From assembly GCF_002865985.1 (NCBI RefSeq), contig NZ_LNDD01000001.1:209004-273003 (forward strand): a DNA stretch of 64,000 nucleotides, in the 5' to 3' direction. Made by a program: the position numbers and the translations under genes. The DNA comes from Thermotoga sp. SG1 (GTDB taxonomy: Bacteria; Thermotogota; Thermotogae; Thermotogales; Thermotogaceae). Positions 54,214-64,000 of this stretch are shown here, in pieces (position 1 is the first letter of the stretch; the number at the start of each line of letters is the position of its first letter). The notes beneath the pieces were generated by a model. The model saw only the letters and a list, made by a program, of their open reading frames with translations, was not told the origin of the DNA and made no database searches.

Positions 54214-55156
54214 CCAGTGCCACCTCTTCGATGAATTCGTGGAAGAAGGGTTTTGGATCCTCTTCGCTTTTAACGGATCTGTCCAGTTCGTAGAGTTTCC
54301 TGAGGATCGACTCGAGTTTGGTGGTATCGTAGTAGAGGAGGTGGTTTATCACCTTGAACTTCCAAGCCTTGAACGCAAATCCAAGAAAGCGCGCCGCCCT
54401 GGGAACCGGCATACCGAGTTCTTTTGAGATCCTCGAGACATCTGGCCAGGTGTAATACCTTTTCCTGGTGACGAGCACGACCAGTTTGAAAAGGTCAAGA
54501 AAGTGATTCACGAGCACAGCAGAGATCACCACAGGTTCTGTGCTCTTCCACATCTGCGATAAAAGGGCGTGTGCGAGCTTTCTTTTGCCTTCGGAGACTG
54601 CAAAGCAGAACTCGTCGTATCCTGGAGTCTGATAGGTGAAGACCACTTCCTCCACGTCCTCTGCTGAGATGTTGCCAGTTTCGGAGTAGGCCTTCAGTTT
54701 TTCGATCTCTCTTTCTACGAGAAGATCGTTCGTTCCAACTTTAGAAAAGAAAAGTTGAAGTGCATCCTTTGTGATATTCAACCCATTCTCTCTGAAGCGT
54801 TTCTCTATCCACTCGAGCCATCTGTCCGTCTCCCAGGGTTTTGGTAGATCAAGGTTCACACCTTTCGTAGTTGACTTCTGGGATCGCACGAAGATGTGGA
54901 CATCCTCTGGAACGCTCTTTATGAGTTCAAGAAAACGCTTTTGCTCCTGAGAGCGCCACGAATCGAAGTCGATGATGTCCACCACGGTTTTCCCAGAAAA
55001 TATCGTTCTTGTGTTGATGATGGACCTCAGAAAGTTCAATTTATCGGGATCGTCCGGATGGATCCTTATGTACTCTGTTTTTTCGTCTTTCAGAAGTTCT
55101 TTTATCAGCTCTTCCTTTTTGGTTTCCGAGGCACCCGTGAGGAAAGTAACCGGCAT
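54182..55156 (-). CDS. holA: DNA polymerase III delta subunit, HolA-like
   Basis: Clamp-loader delta subunit that opens the sliding clamp. The 324-residue protein has the N-terminal AAA-like region (VTFLTGASETKKEELIKELL, no functional Walker A as is normal for delta), a central helical part, and the C-terminal collar domain (LLSQMWKSTEPVVISAVLVNHFLDLFKL...WDV-like helix). Identification rests on the HolA-like layout and size rather than a single motif. ATG at 55156 follows GAGAGGTGAT; an in-frame ATG five codons upstream is less well placed. Confidence 0.82.
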   Translation of the reverse strand: MPVTFLTGASETKKEELIKELLKDEKTEYIRIHPDDPDKLNFLRSIINTRTIFSGKTVVDIIDFDSWRSQEQKRFLELIKSVPEDVHIFVRSQKSTTKGVNLDLPKPWETDRWLEWIEKRFRENGLNITKDALQLFFSKVGTNDLLVEREIEKLKAYSETGNISAEDVEEVVFTYQTPGYDEFCFAVSEGKRKLAHALLSQMWKSTEPVVISAVLVNHFLDLFKLVVLVTRKRYYTWPDVSRISKELGMPVPRAARFLGFAFKAWKFKVINHLLYYDTTKLESILRKLYELDRSVKSEEDPKPFFHEFIEEVALDVYSVQRDEE

Positions 55157-55175
55157 TCGATCACCTCTCAAAGGA

Positions 55176-55205
55176 ATTTTAACACGCTTTGGAAAAAAGT
55201 TTCAA
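55176..55205 (-). promoter_or_regulatory. promoter of the holA operon
   Basis: Minus strand TTGAAA at 55205-55200, 18-base spacer ending in TGT, TAAAAT at 55181-55176 (extended -10). 20 bases before the holA ATG. Confidence 0.6.
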
Positions 55206-55216
55206 AATGATACCAT
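55189..55216 (+). promoter_or_regulatory. possible promoter of the lipoprotein gene
   Basis: TTGGAA, 16-base spacer ending in TGA, TACCAT. Overlaps the divergent holA promoter, so the two may compete or be co-regulated. Confidence 0.35.
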
Positions 55217-55237
55217 TAAAGGAAAGGAGGTGAGAGA

Positions 55238-55796
55238 ATGAAGAGGGTACTTCTCTGGTCAGCACTGATAACATCTGGTATTGCTTGTCTCTGGTTGTAT
55301 TCCAATACCCATCCCCATCGATCTGGGAAACCTCGGTATCGAACCTCAGGTGTTTGAGATCCCAGCTGGAAGTTCCACTACTTTATATGCAACGTGGACA
55401 AGTTTTACTATTAAGGCAGAAGATGTGAGAAAAGCCCAGCAAGAGGCTGGTATTCCAGGAACGGTACACTTTCAAAAAATCGAGGTTTCTGGAAACATCA
55501 CCGTGGAAGGAGATCTTGTTTTTGATGGATTCATAGGATTTTCCCTCAGCGAGCCAGCATCAACACCAACTAGCGGTGATATTGATATCAAAATCGACAG
55601 GCAGACTGAATATCCTCTTTCCATCTCCACCAGCGACTCGCCCGCTTTGAAAGAAGCTCTGAACAGGATAAACAACGAAGATGATGTTACACTCTGGATG
55701 ATCTTTGGGCAGAGAAACTACGACTCTACAGGTGGAGCCACCGTGACCGTTGAGATAGAGAATGTAAGGCTCCGGGTCACCTGGACCGCCTGGTGA
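55238..55796 (+). CDS. putative lipoprotein with a frameshift in the signal peptide
   Basis: Strong AAGGAGGTGA precedes ATG 55238, which begins a lipoprotein signal (MKRVLLWSALITS). After codon ~13 the frame carries one extra base: the mature part is in another frame, beginning at 55281 with LLVSGC, a lipobox. Removing one G of the GG near 55277 joins them into MKRVLLWSALITSV-LLVSGC, a perfect lipoprotein signal. The mature ~165 residues form a beta-rich, Ser/Thr-rich domain (TLYATWTSFTIKAEDV, WMIFGQRNYDSTGGATVTVEIENVRLRV) with no recognised family. If the shift is real, the protein cannot be exported unless translation starts elsewhere. Confidence 0.7.
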
Positions 55797-55800
55797 AAAA

Positions 55801-55821
55801 AGCCCCTCTTTTCGAGGGGCT
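55801..55821 (-). terminator. hairpin terminator of the ACT-like gene
   Basis: AGCCCCTC/GAGGGGCT stem abutting the stop of the ACT-like gene; on the minus strand it is followed by TTTTTT. It also lies five bases after the lipoprotein stop on the plus strand. Confidence 0.75.
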
Positions 55822-56099
55822 TACTCTTCATCAAAAGACAGTTCCATGTAGTCGGCCTTCACACCCGGTAGTTTGTTGAGCTTGTCACAGAGCTCTTTGT
55901 GCTGCTGCGGGCTTCCCACGAGTTCAAGAACGATGAGCCCGGCGTCCGAGCAGTTGTCAAGAACCCCATCATGAAGGCCCAACCTTGTTTTGATCAAACA
56001 TCCCCAGGCGGTGAGGATTTTCTGAACCTTCTCAGCCGTTTCCCTCCTGTTTTCCACGAGGATAGCCATCACCGTCTTTATAGGAAGCTTTTCCGCCAC
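55821..56099 (-). CDS. small ACT-like protein, similar to iron-only hydrogenase system regulator
   Basis: 92-residue protein with a ferredoxin/ACT-like beta-alpha-beta pattern: VMAILVENRRETAEKVQKILTAWG, IKTRLGLHDG, GLIVLELVGSPQQHKELCDKLNKLPGVKADYMELSFDE. This pattern resembles TM1266-type proteins annotated as iron-only hydrogenase system regulators, which often sit with hydrogenase genes; here the neighbours are the rRNA operon and a lipoprotein gene, so the link is weak. GTG start follows GGGGGTGATCCT. The promoter overlaps the downstream end of the 5S rRNA terminator. Confidence 0.7.
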   Translation of the reverse strand: MAEKLPIKTVMAILVENRRETAEKVQKILTAWGCLIKTRLGLHDGVLDNCSDAGLIVLELVGSPQQHKELCDKLNKLPGVKADYMELSFDEE

Positions 56100-56119
56100 A
56101 GGATCACCCCCTTGATATC

Positions 56120-56125
56120 ATTATA
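56120..56125 (-). promoter_or_regulatory. extended -10 promoter of the ACT-like gene
   Basis: Minus-strand TGTTATAAT (TGn plus TATAAT) directly after the T-run of the rRNA terminator, 20 bases before the GTG. Confidence 0.6.
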
Positions 56126-56126
56126 A

Positions 56127-56154
56127 CAAAAAGGGGCTCTTTCAAGAGCCCCTT
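56127..56154 (-). terminator. rRNA operon terminator
   Basis: AAGGGGCTCTT/AAGAGCCCCTT stem downstream of 5S; minus-strand T-run TTTTTG. Confidence 0.85.
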
Positions 56155-56168
56155 CATAAAAAACAAAT

Positions 56169-56288
56169 CCCCGGGCGCTACCTACTCTCGCATGGGGTTG
56201 CCCCCATACTACCATCGGCCCAGGGCGGCTTAACGGCCGGGTTCGGAATGGAACCGGGTGTTTCCCGCCCCAGTATCGGCACCCGGGG
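56169..56288 (-). rRNA. rrf: 5S rRNA
   Basis: About 120 bases; complementary ends CCCCGGG and the conserved internal segment (minus strand, read from the top) including CCGAACCCGGCCGTTAAGCC. Third rRNA of the operon; 42 bases after the 23S 3' end. Confidence 0.93.
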
Positions 56289-56301
56289 ATACTTCGAAGG
56301 A

Positions 56302-56322
56302 TCATTGGAAACTGCATAGGGG
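56302..56322 (-). other. 3' strand of the pre-23S processing stem
   Basis: Complementary (20 of 21 positions) to 60059-60079, which lies just upstream of the 23S 5' end. Together they would form a helix bringing both ends of 23S together for RNase III-type cleavage. Confidence 0.75.
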
Positions 56323-56461
56323 ATTTCGGAGGTCAAGGCCTCGGCCGATTAGTACCGGTGGGCTCAACGCCTTGCGGCGCTTACACCCCCGGCCTATCAA
56401 GGTCCTCTTCTCGGACCGGCCTTACTCCCTTAACGGGATGGGAGGCCTAATCTTGGGGCGC

Positions 56462-56492
<31 letters not shown>

Positions 56493-56619
56493 GCTTAGGG
56501 GCATAGCTACCCGGCGTATGCCGCTGGCGCGACAGCCGGTACACCAGAGGCCCCCTCCTCCCGGTCCTCTCGTACAAGGGAGGACCCCCCTCAAGCCTCC
56601 TACGCCCGCGGCAGATAGG

Positions 56620-56654
<35 letters not shown>

Positions 56655-56662
56655 ACGTACCC

Positions 56663-56696
<34 letters not shown>

Positions 56697-56771
56697 GCTT
56701 CAGCCCCAGGATGGGATGAGCCGACATCGAGGTGCCGAACCCCGCCGTCGATGTGAACTCTCGGGCGGGAC

Positions 56772-56811
<40 letters not shown>

Positions 56812-56971
56812 CGGCCCTTCCACACGGGGCCGCCGGGTCACTAGGGCCGGGTTTCCCCCCTGCTCGGCCTGTCGGCCTCGCAGTCAGGCCGGCTTATGCC
56901 CTTGCACTCTACGGTGGATTTCCAACCCACCTGAGCCGACCTTTGCGCACCTCCGTTACTCTTTAGGAGGT

Positions 56972-57006
<35 letters not shown>

Positions 57007-57246
57007 CCCACCCTGCTTTTCACAGGGTCAGGTTAGGACTCCAGTGCACCGAGGGTGGTATTCCACTGGTGGCTCCACCGCCCCTGGCGAGGCGGCTTCA
57101 CAGCCTCCCACCTATTCTATACACGATGCACCAGAGCCCAATACCAGGCTGCAGTAAAGCTCCACGGGGTCTTTCCGTCTAGCCGCGGGTACTGGGCATC
57201 TTCACCCAGACTGAAATTTCGCCGGGCCCCCCGCCGAGACAGTGCC

Positions 57247-58044
<798 letters not shown>

Positions 58045-58075
58045 GGTCGGAGCTACGCTCCCACAAGGGGAGCCT

Positions 58076-58115
<40 letters not shown>

Positions 58116-58893
58116 TCCCTATACTTCCTCTTTTCGAGTTAGCAGAGACCTGTGTTTTTGGTAAACAGTCGCCAGGGCCTTGTCACTGCGACCGCCTCGG
58201 GCTCCCCCGGTTTCCGGGTTGCCCCTTCCCCCGGGTTCACCCTAGCGCGGCACCCCTTCTCCCGAAGTTACGGGGCCAATTTGCCGAGTTCCTTGGCGAG
58301 GGTTAACCCGCTCCCCTGAGCCTTCTCAGCCCGCCCACCTGTGTCGGTTTGCGGAACGGGCACCTGCGGTCTCAAGCGGTACGCGAGGTTTTTCTCGGCA
58401 GTGTGGGGTCGGCGCCGTTGGTCCCCGAAGGGACCTCCCCATCACGGCTCAGGCTCGGGGCGCGGATTTACCTACGCCCGTCATCGCCCTAACCGCTTGG
58501 AGGGGCATGCCACTTGCCCCCGGCGCTTACCCTCCTGCGTCACCCCTCGTACCATCGACCGCAGGTGGCGCCGGAATATTAACCGGCTTCCCTTCGGCTA
58601 CCCCTTTCGGGTTCACCTTAGGGTCCCGGCTAACCCTGGGCGGACGACCCTTCCCCAGGTACCCTTGGGCTTACGGGGGGAGGGATTCTCACCCTCCTCT
58701 CGCGTACTCATGCCCGCATTCTCACTTCCGCCTCGTCCAGCGGCCCTCGCGGGTCCGCCTTCACCCTACAGCGGAACGCTCCCCTACCGCCAGTACCTCC
58801 AGCGGAGGTACTGACCCGCGGCTTCGGGGGGTGGCTTGAGCCCCGTTACATTTTCGGTGCAGGGTGCCTCGGCTGGTGAGCTGTTACGCACTC

Positions 58894-58926
<33 letters not shown>

Positions 58927-60058
58927 AGCTGTCTTAGGCACCCCACATCCTTTACCACTTAGCCACCTCTTCGGGCCCTTAGCCGGCGGTCTGGGTTGTT
59001 CCCCTCTCGTCCGCGGAGCTTATCCCCCGCGGGCTCACTCCCGGGCTTTGTGTGCAGGGATTCGGAGTTTGACGGGGTTCGGAGGAAACCCCCCTAGCCC
59101 CATCAGTGCTCTACCCCCTGCACAGACCGCCCGAGGCTGCACCTCAATGCATTTCGGGGAGAACCAGCTATCACCGGGTTCGGTTAGCTTTTCACTCCTA
59201 CCCCCAGGTCATCCGAGGACTTTTCACTGTCCACCGGTTCGGGCCTCCAGTGGGTTTTAACCCACCTTCACCCTGCCCAGGGGTAGCTCACCCGGCTTCG
59301 GGTCTGCCGCCGGTGACTAGACGCCCTATTCGGACTCGCTTTCGCTACGGCTACGCCTCAATCGGCTTAACCTCGCCACCGACGGCAACTCGCGGGCTCA
59401 TTAATCAAAAGGCACGCCGTCACCCCCAAATGGGGGCTCCGACTTCTTGTAGGCACGCGGTTTCAGGTCCTCTTTCACTCCCCTTCCGGGGTGCTTTTCA
59501 CCTTTCCCTCACGGTACTGGTGCGCTATCGGACGGCGGGTAGTATTTAGCCTTGGAGGGTGGTCCCCCCTGCTTCCCACGGGATTCCACGTGTCCCGTGG
59601 TACTCGGGAACACGACCCAGGGAGTCCCTCCCCTTTCGCCTACGGGGCTGTCACCCTCTCCGGCCCACCTTCCCAGGTGGTTCGGCTAGAGGAGGGATTT
59701 GTAACTCCCCGGCGAGTCCGTGGCCTCGCCCGGTCGTGTCCCGCAACCCCAGCGTGGCAACGCCCACGGGCTTTGACACCACGCTGGTTTGGGCTCCTCC
59801 CCGTTCGCTCGCCGCTACTAGGGGAATCTCGGTTGATTTCTTTTCCTCGGGGTACTGAGATGTTTCACTTCCCCCGGTGTCGCACCGCCTTTCGGCGGCG
59901 AGTGGCCTCAACGGCCACCCAGGTTTCCCCATTCGGGAATCCCGGGATCAACGCCTGCTTGCGGCTCCCCCGGGCTTATCGCAGCTTGCCACGCCCTTCA
60001 TCGCCTCCCGCCGCCAAGGCATCCACCGCGTGCCCTTAGTACCTTGACCTCCTACTTT

Positions 60059-60079
60059 CCCCTATGCAGTTTTCAATGA
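60059..60079 (-). other. 5' strand of the pre-23S processing stem
   Basis: Complementary to 56302-56322; ends in UCAUUGAAAA on the minus strand, the same end-sequence as the 16S stem. Confidence 0.75.
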
Positions 60080-60089
60080 CCCTTCACCT

Positions 60090-60165
60090 TGGTGGAGACG
60101 AGGGGATTCGAACCCCTGGCCTCCTGCTTGCAAAGCAGGCGCTCTCCCAGCTGAGCTACGTCCCC
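60090..60165 (-). tRNA. tRNA-Ala(TGC)
   Basis: 76 bases in the 16S-23S spacer, acceptor GGGGACG/CGTCTCC, CCA encoded, anticodon loop TTTGCAA gives TGC. Confidence 0.95.
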
Positions 60166-60170
60166 ACCAA

Positions 60171-60247
60171 TGGTGGGCTCGGGTGGACTCGAACCACCGA
60201 CCTCACGCTTATCAGGCGTGCGCTCTGACCAGCTGAGCTACGAGCCC
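60171..60247 (-). tRNA. tRNA-Ile(GAT)
   Basis: 77 bases, first tRNA of the 16S-23S spacer, acceptor GGGCTCG/CGAGCCC, CCA encoded, anticodon loop CTGATAA gives GAT. Confidence 0.95.
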
Positions 60248-60253
60248 CCGAGC

Positions 60254-60279
60254 CATTGGAATATGGATAGCAGCCCCCC
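60254..60279 (-). other. 3' strand of the pre-16S processing stem
   Basis: 26 bases complementary to 61879-61904 with a single mismatch (an A-C pair), just after the 16S 3' end. It would form a very long helix enclosing 16S. Confidence 0.85.
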
Positions 60280-60289
60280 AAAAATCTCC

Positions 60290-61853
<1,564 letters not shown>

Positions 61854-61878
61854 AGATTCGATCCGGCTCAACAAAATC

Positions 61879-61904
61879 GGGGGGCTGCTATCCATATTTC
61901 AATG
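61879..61904 (-). other. 5' strand of the pre-16S processing stem
   Basis: Leader segment pairing with 60254-60279; its start (UCAUUGAAAUAUGG on the minus strand) shares UCAUUGRAA with the 23S stem. Confidence 0.85.
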
Positions 61905-62022
61905 ACCCGAGGACAAAAACCTTGAAGTTTGCTTCGACTCCAGAGTACGTAACTTCTCTTTTCGGGTTCTATTCTCTTTTTCCGCTTTCTGAAGACCCTT
62001 TCACTCAACGTCGCCGAGATTA

Positions 62023-62051
62023 ATAATAGCACCCCTTCCACGGTAGTTCAA
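62023..62051 (-). promoter_or_regulatory. rRNA operon promoter
   Basis: Minus strand TTGAAC, 17-base spacer, TATTAT, followed by a leader of about 165 bases to 16S. It lies just downstream of priA, pointing away from it. Confidence 0.8.
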
Positions 62052-62084
62052 TTAAGTAAAAGATAAGGTAAAGTTACACTAAGG

Positions 62085-64000
62085 TTAATCCGGTATCTCC
62101 AGAGAAGGCGGATCCACCAGTATCAGTGGATCCAAACCCAGTACCCTTGAGTATTTCTCCACCTTTGAAAGGGTTTCTTCCACCTTGTCTGTCTTCATTA
62201 CCAGATGATGTCGATAAAAACCCTTCAGTTTGAACATCCAGTGTTCCGCAGGCCCAAGAACCTCTTCACCGTCAAGGAAGTCTCTCAGCCTCGTCAGAAG
62301 TTTTTTTCCCTGGTTCGGATCTTTTGACTTCAGTGCGATGTGAATCAAGTGCTTGTAGGGAGGATAACCCAGCGATTTTCTTCTTTCGAGTTCTCTTTCA
62401 TAGAAACCTTCCACATCTTCTTCTATTGCCCTTATGATCACCTCTTCGTCGGGGTTGTGCGTCTGAAGGATTGCTCTTCCCGTACCCTTTCTGGACGCTC
62501 TTCCGAACACCTGGATAATCAACTGAAACGCCCTCAGCGAAGCTGAAAAATCCGGTAGAAAGATGAGTGAGTCCACATCAAGTACACACACAAGGCCGAT
62601 CTCCGGAACATCGAAACTCTTCGTTACCATTCTTGTTCCAACAAGAATGTCTATTTCTCCGGAAATCAACCTGTTTATGTAATCCTCTACCTCCATTACG
62701 TCCTCAACAACTTCCCGATCTACTCTCACAACCCTCTTTTCCGGGAAATATCTTTGCAGCTCTCTTTCAATCTTTTCCGTGCCAAATCCTTTCCCGGAGA
62801 GTTTTCCACCGCAAACAGGGCATTCTTCTTTGAATCTGTACTCTCTGCCACACTGATGACATTTCAGTGATCTAGAATCCAGGTGGAAAACAAGAGACAC
62901 GTCGCAGTCTTCACACTTCAAAACGTGGCCGCAGGTTTCACATTGTACTCTTCCCCAGTACCCTTTTCTTCTCACATAAACGAGTACTCTCCGGCTTTCT
63001 TTCAAGGTTTCTTCCATCAGGTCAAGGGTTTTCTTGGCAAAGCTTCCTATTTTCTCCTCTTTCCTCATATCGACAATCTCTATCGACACGTCTGCGTGTT
63101 TTCTGACAAAAGTGAACATCTTGATTTTTCCCTCTTTCGCTTCCATATAAGTCTTCAAATCTGGAGTAGCAGAAGACATCACCAGGGGAACTTCAAAGAT
63201 CCTGGAAATCTCCCTTGCCACTTCAACGGCGTCATAGGAAGGAGGTGAATACTGATAGAAACTTTCGTCGTGCTCTTCGTCAACCACGATCAAGGAAAGG
63301 TTCTTGATGGGAACGAACACGGCACTTCTTGTTCCAAGCAATACATCGATCTTCCCTTCAACAGTTCTGTACCACTCCAGGTTTTTTCTTGATTTCGATA
63401 GGTAACTGTGGTATATGCCCACTTTCATCTGTGGGAACAATCCTTTCAAGCGCGAAAGCAGATGCGTGAGTATGGAAACCTCAGGTACCAGAAAAAGTAC
63501 TGTTCCCCTTCTGGAATATTCGCTCGCAAGTTGAAGGAGTGCTTCTGTTTTACCACTGCCTGCGGGCCCAAAGAAAAGGTTCACATCAGAGAGTTCCCCT
63601 TTGAAAGTGGTTCGATGGGATCTCTTTTTCGGTGAAACGTCCTGATGAAGAACTTCTATTATTCCTTTTTCCTGGAGAGACTCGATCACGCTTTTTGAGA
63701 TCTCCAGATCCCTCATAAGGTCCTCCAGGAGTACACCACTGTTGAACTGAAGGTACTCAACCACCATCTTCTGCTTCAGAGTCAGCGGTGTTCGTACCAG
63801 TTCCGGAATGGACGCTTTCAGGAAAACTCTTTTTTTTAAACGTGGCTTGGGTTCCTTTATGTAGAAAGACTTTTCGACCTTCACGAGCCCTTTCTTCAAC
63901 ATCTCTTCCAGGACCTTTTCTCCCTTATTTTTCACAAAGTCGGAAAGAGGCATCTCTTCAAAACCGAGGAAAGGACTTTGCGAGATCACCTTCTCCGTTG
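62085..64000 (-). CDS. priA: PriA, primosomal replication-restart helicase (partial)
   Basis: 3'-to-5' helicase that restarts stalled forks and loads the replisome. The frame is open to the window edge (the GTG at 63989 is probably not the start; family members have ~100 more N-terminal residues). Seen: Walker A FFGPAGSGKTEALL, VVDEEHDE, SATPDLKTY, the PriA-specific zinc-binding stretch with eight cysteines (CETCGHVLKCEDCDVSL...KCHQCG...CPVCGG) and late helicase motifs LVGTRMVTKSFDVPEI and IIQVFGRASRKG. C-terminal domain is present to its end at 62085. Confidence 0.93.
   Translation of the reverse strand, partial: TEKVISQSPFLGFEEMPLSDFVKNKGEKVLEEMLKKGLVKVEKSFYIKEPKPRLKKRVFLKASIPELVRTPLTLKQKMVVEYLQFNSGVLLEDLMRDLEISKSVIESLQEKGIIEVLHQDVSPKKRSHRTTFKGELSDVNLFFGPAGSGKTEALLQLASEYSRRGTVLFLVPEVSILTHLLSRLKGLFPQMKVGIYHSYLSKSRKNLEWYRTVEGKIDVLLGTRSAVFVPIKNLSLIVVDEEHDESFYQYSPPSYDAVEVAREISRIFEVPLVMSSATPDLKTYMEAKEGKIKMFTFVRKHADVSIEIVDMRKEEKIGSFAKKTLDLMEETLKESRRVLVYVRRKGYWGRVQCETCGHVLKCEDCDVSLVFHLDSRSLKCHQCGREYRFKEECPVCGGKLSGKGFGTEKIERELQRYFPEKRVVRVDREVVEDVMEVEDYINRLISGEIDILVGTRMVTKSFDVPEIGLVCVLDVDSLIFLPDFSASLRAFQLIIQVFGRASRKGTGRAILQTHNPDEEVIIRAIEEDVEGFYERELERRKSLGYPPYKHLIHIALKSKDPNQGKKLLTRLRDFLDGEEVLGPAEHWMFKLKGFYRHHLVMKTDKVEETLSKVEKYSRVLGLDPLILVDPPSLEIPD

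Overview
The window is bacterial and comes from a hyperthermophilic Thermotoga. The gene content and order (mur cluster, fliFGHI, glycine-cleavage/glyQS block, pfkA-pyk, clpC-radA-disA, a lone [FeFe] hydrogenase gene) match my memory of the T. maritima chromosome. Several proteins (GcvT, GlyQ, Pyk) differ at many positions from the T. maritima sequences I remember, and the 23S rRNA gene carries a group I intron of the kind described from T. neapolitana-type strains. A T. neapolitana-like strain is therefore my best guess; this is inference from memory, not a search. Genes are packed with 4-base or longer overlaps, TTG and GTG starts are common, and many promoters have an extended -10 (TGn before the hexamer).

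Layout. 0-5.3 kb: peptidoglycan operon mraY(partial)-murD-ftsW-murG-murC (+). 5.2-10.4 kb (-): phosphodiesterase, AEC-family carrier, NuoF/NuoE-like pair, DUF554 membrane protein, PLP-dependent deaminase. 10.4-12.2 kb: biotin ligase, S4 RNA-binding protein, ECF-type ATPase. 12.2-16.8 kb (+): fliF-fliG-fliH-fliI. 16.8-24.5 kb (-): DUF2007 protein-gcvT-gcvH-gcvPA-gcvPB-ridA-glyQ-glyS, a glycine block. 24.6-30.6 kb (+): pfkA-pyk-metallohydrolase-phosphoribosyltransferase-recG. 30.6-32.9 kb (-): ABC importer. 32.9-39.6 kb (-): clpC-radA-disA, then the [FeFe] hydrogenase. 39.8-44.6 kb: ttuA, adenosine-specific kinase, Ppx/GppA, seven tRNAs, fetAB-like exporter, spoVS. 44.6-47.9 kb (-): iron/cobalamin-type ABC importer whose binding-protein gene is frameshifted twice, plus tsaA. 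48-51 kb (+): histidine kinase, HD-GYP response regulator, SRPBCC protein. 51-55.2 kb (-): glmM, nitrilase-family hydrolase, radical SAM protein, holA. 55.2-56.1 kb: frameshifted lipoprotein gene and a small ACT-like protein. 56.1-62.1 kb (-): one rRNA operon (16S-Ile-Ala-23S-5S) with the intron. 62.1-64 kb (-): priA (partial).

Most notable: (1) a 699-base group I intron after 23S U1931 (E. coli numbering), with P7 and P8 readable in the sequence and a LAGLIDADG endonuclease ORF inserted in L8 that also encodes the 3' half of the ribozyme core; (2) four single-base indels within about 9 kb (46.3-55.3 kb) that damage three adjacent-region genes; (3) a NuoF-like subunit lacking all N-terminal cluster cysteines and the C-terminal ferredoxin domain, near a complete but orphan [FeFe] hydrogenase subunit; (4) long perfect processing stems around 16S and 23S that share the same terminal sequence. 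I did not find a CRISPR array, an insertion sequence, a prophage or a clearly undescribed multi-gene system.
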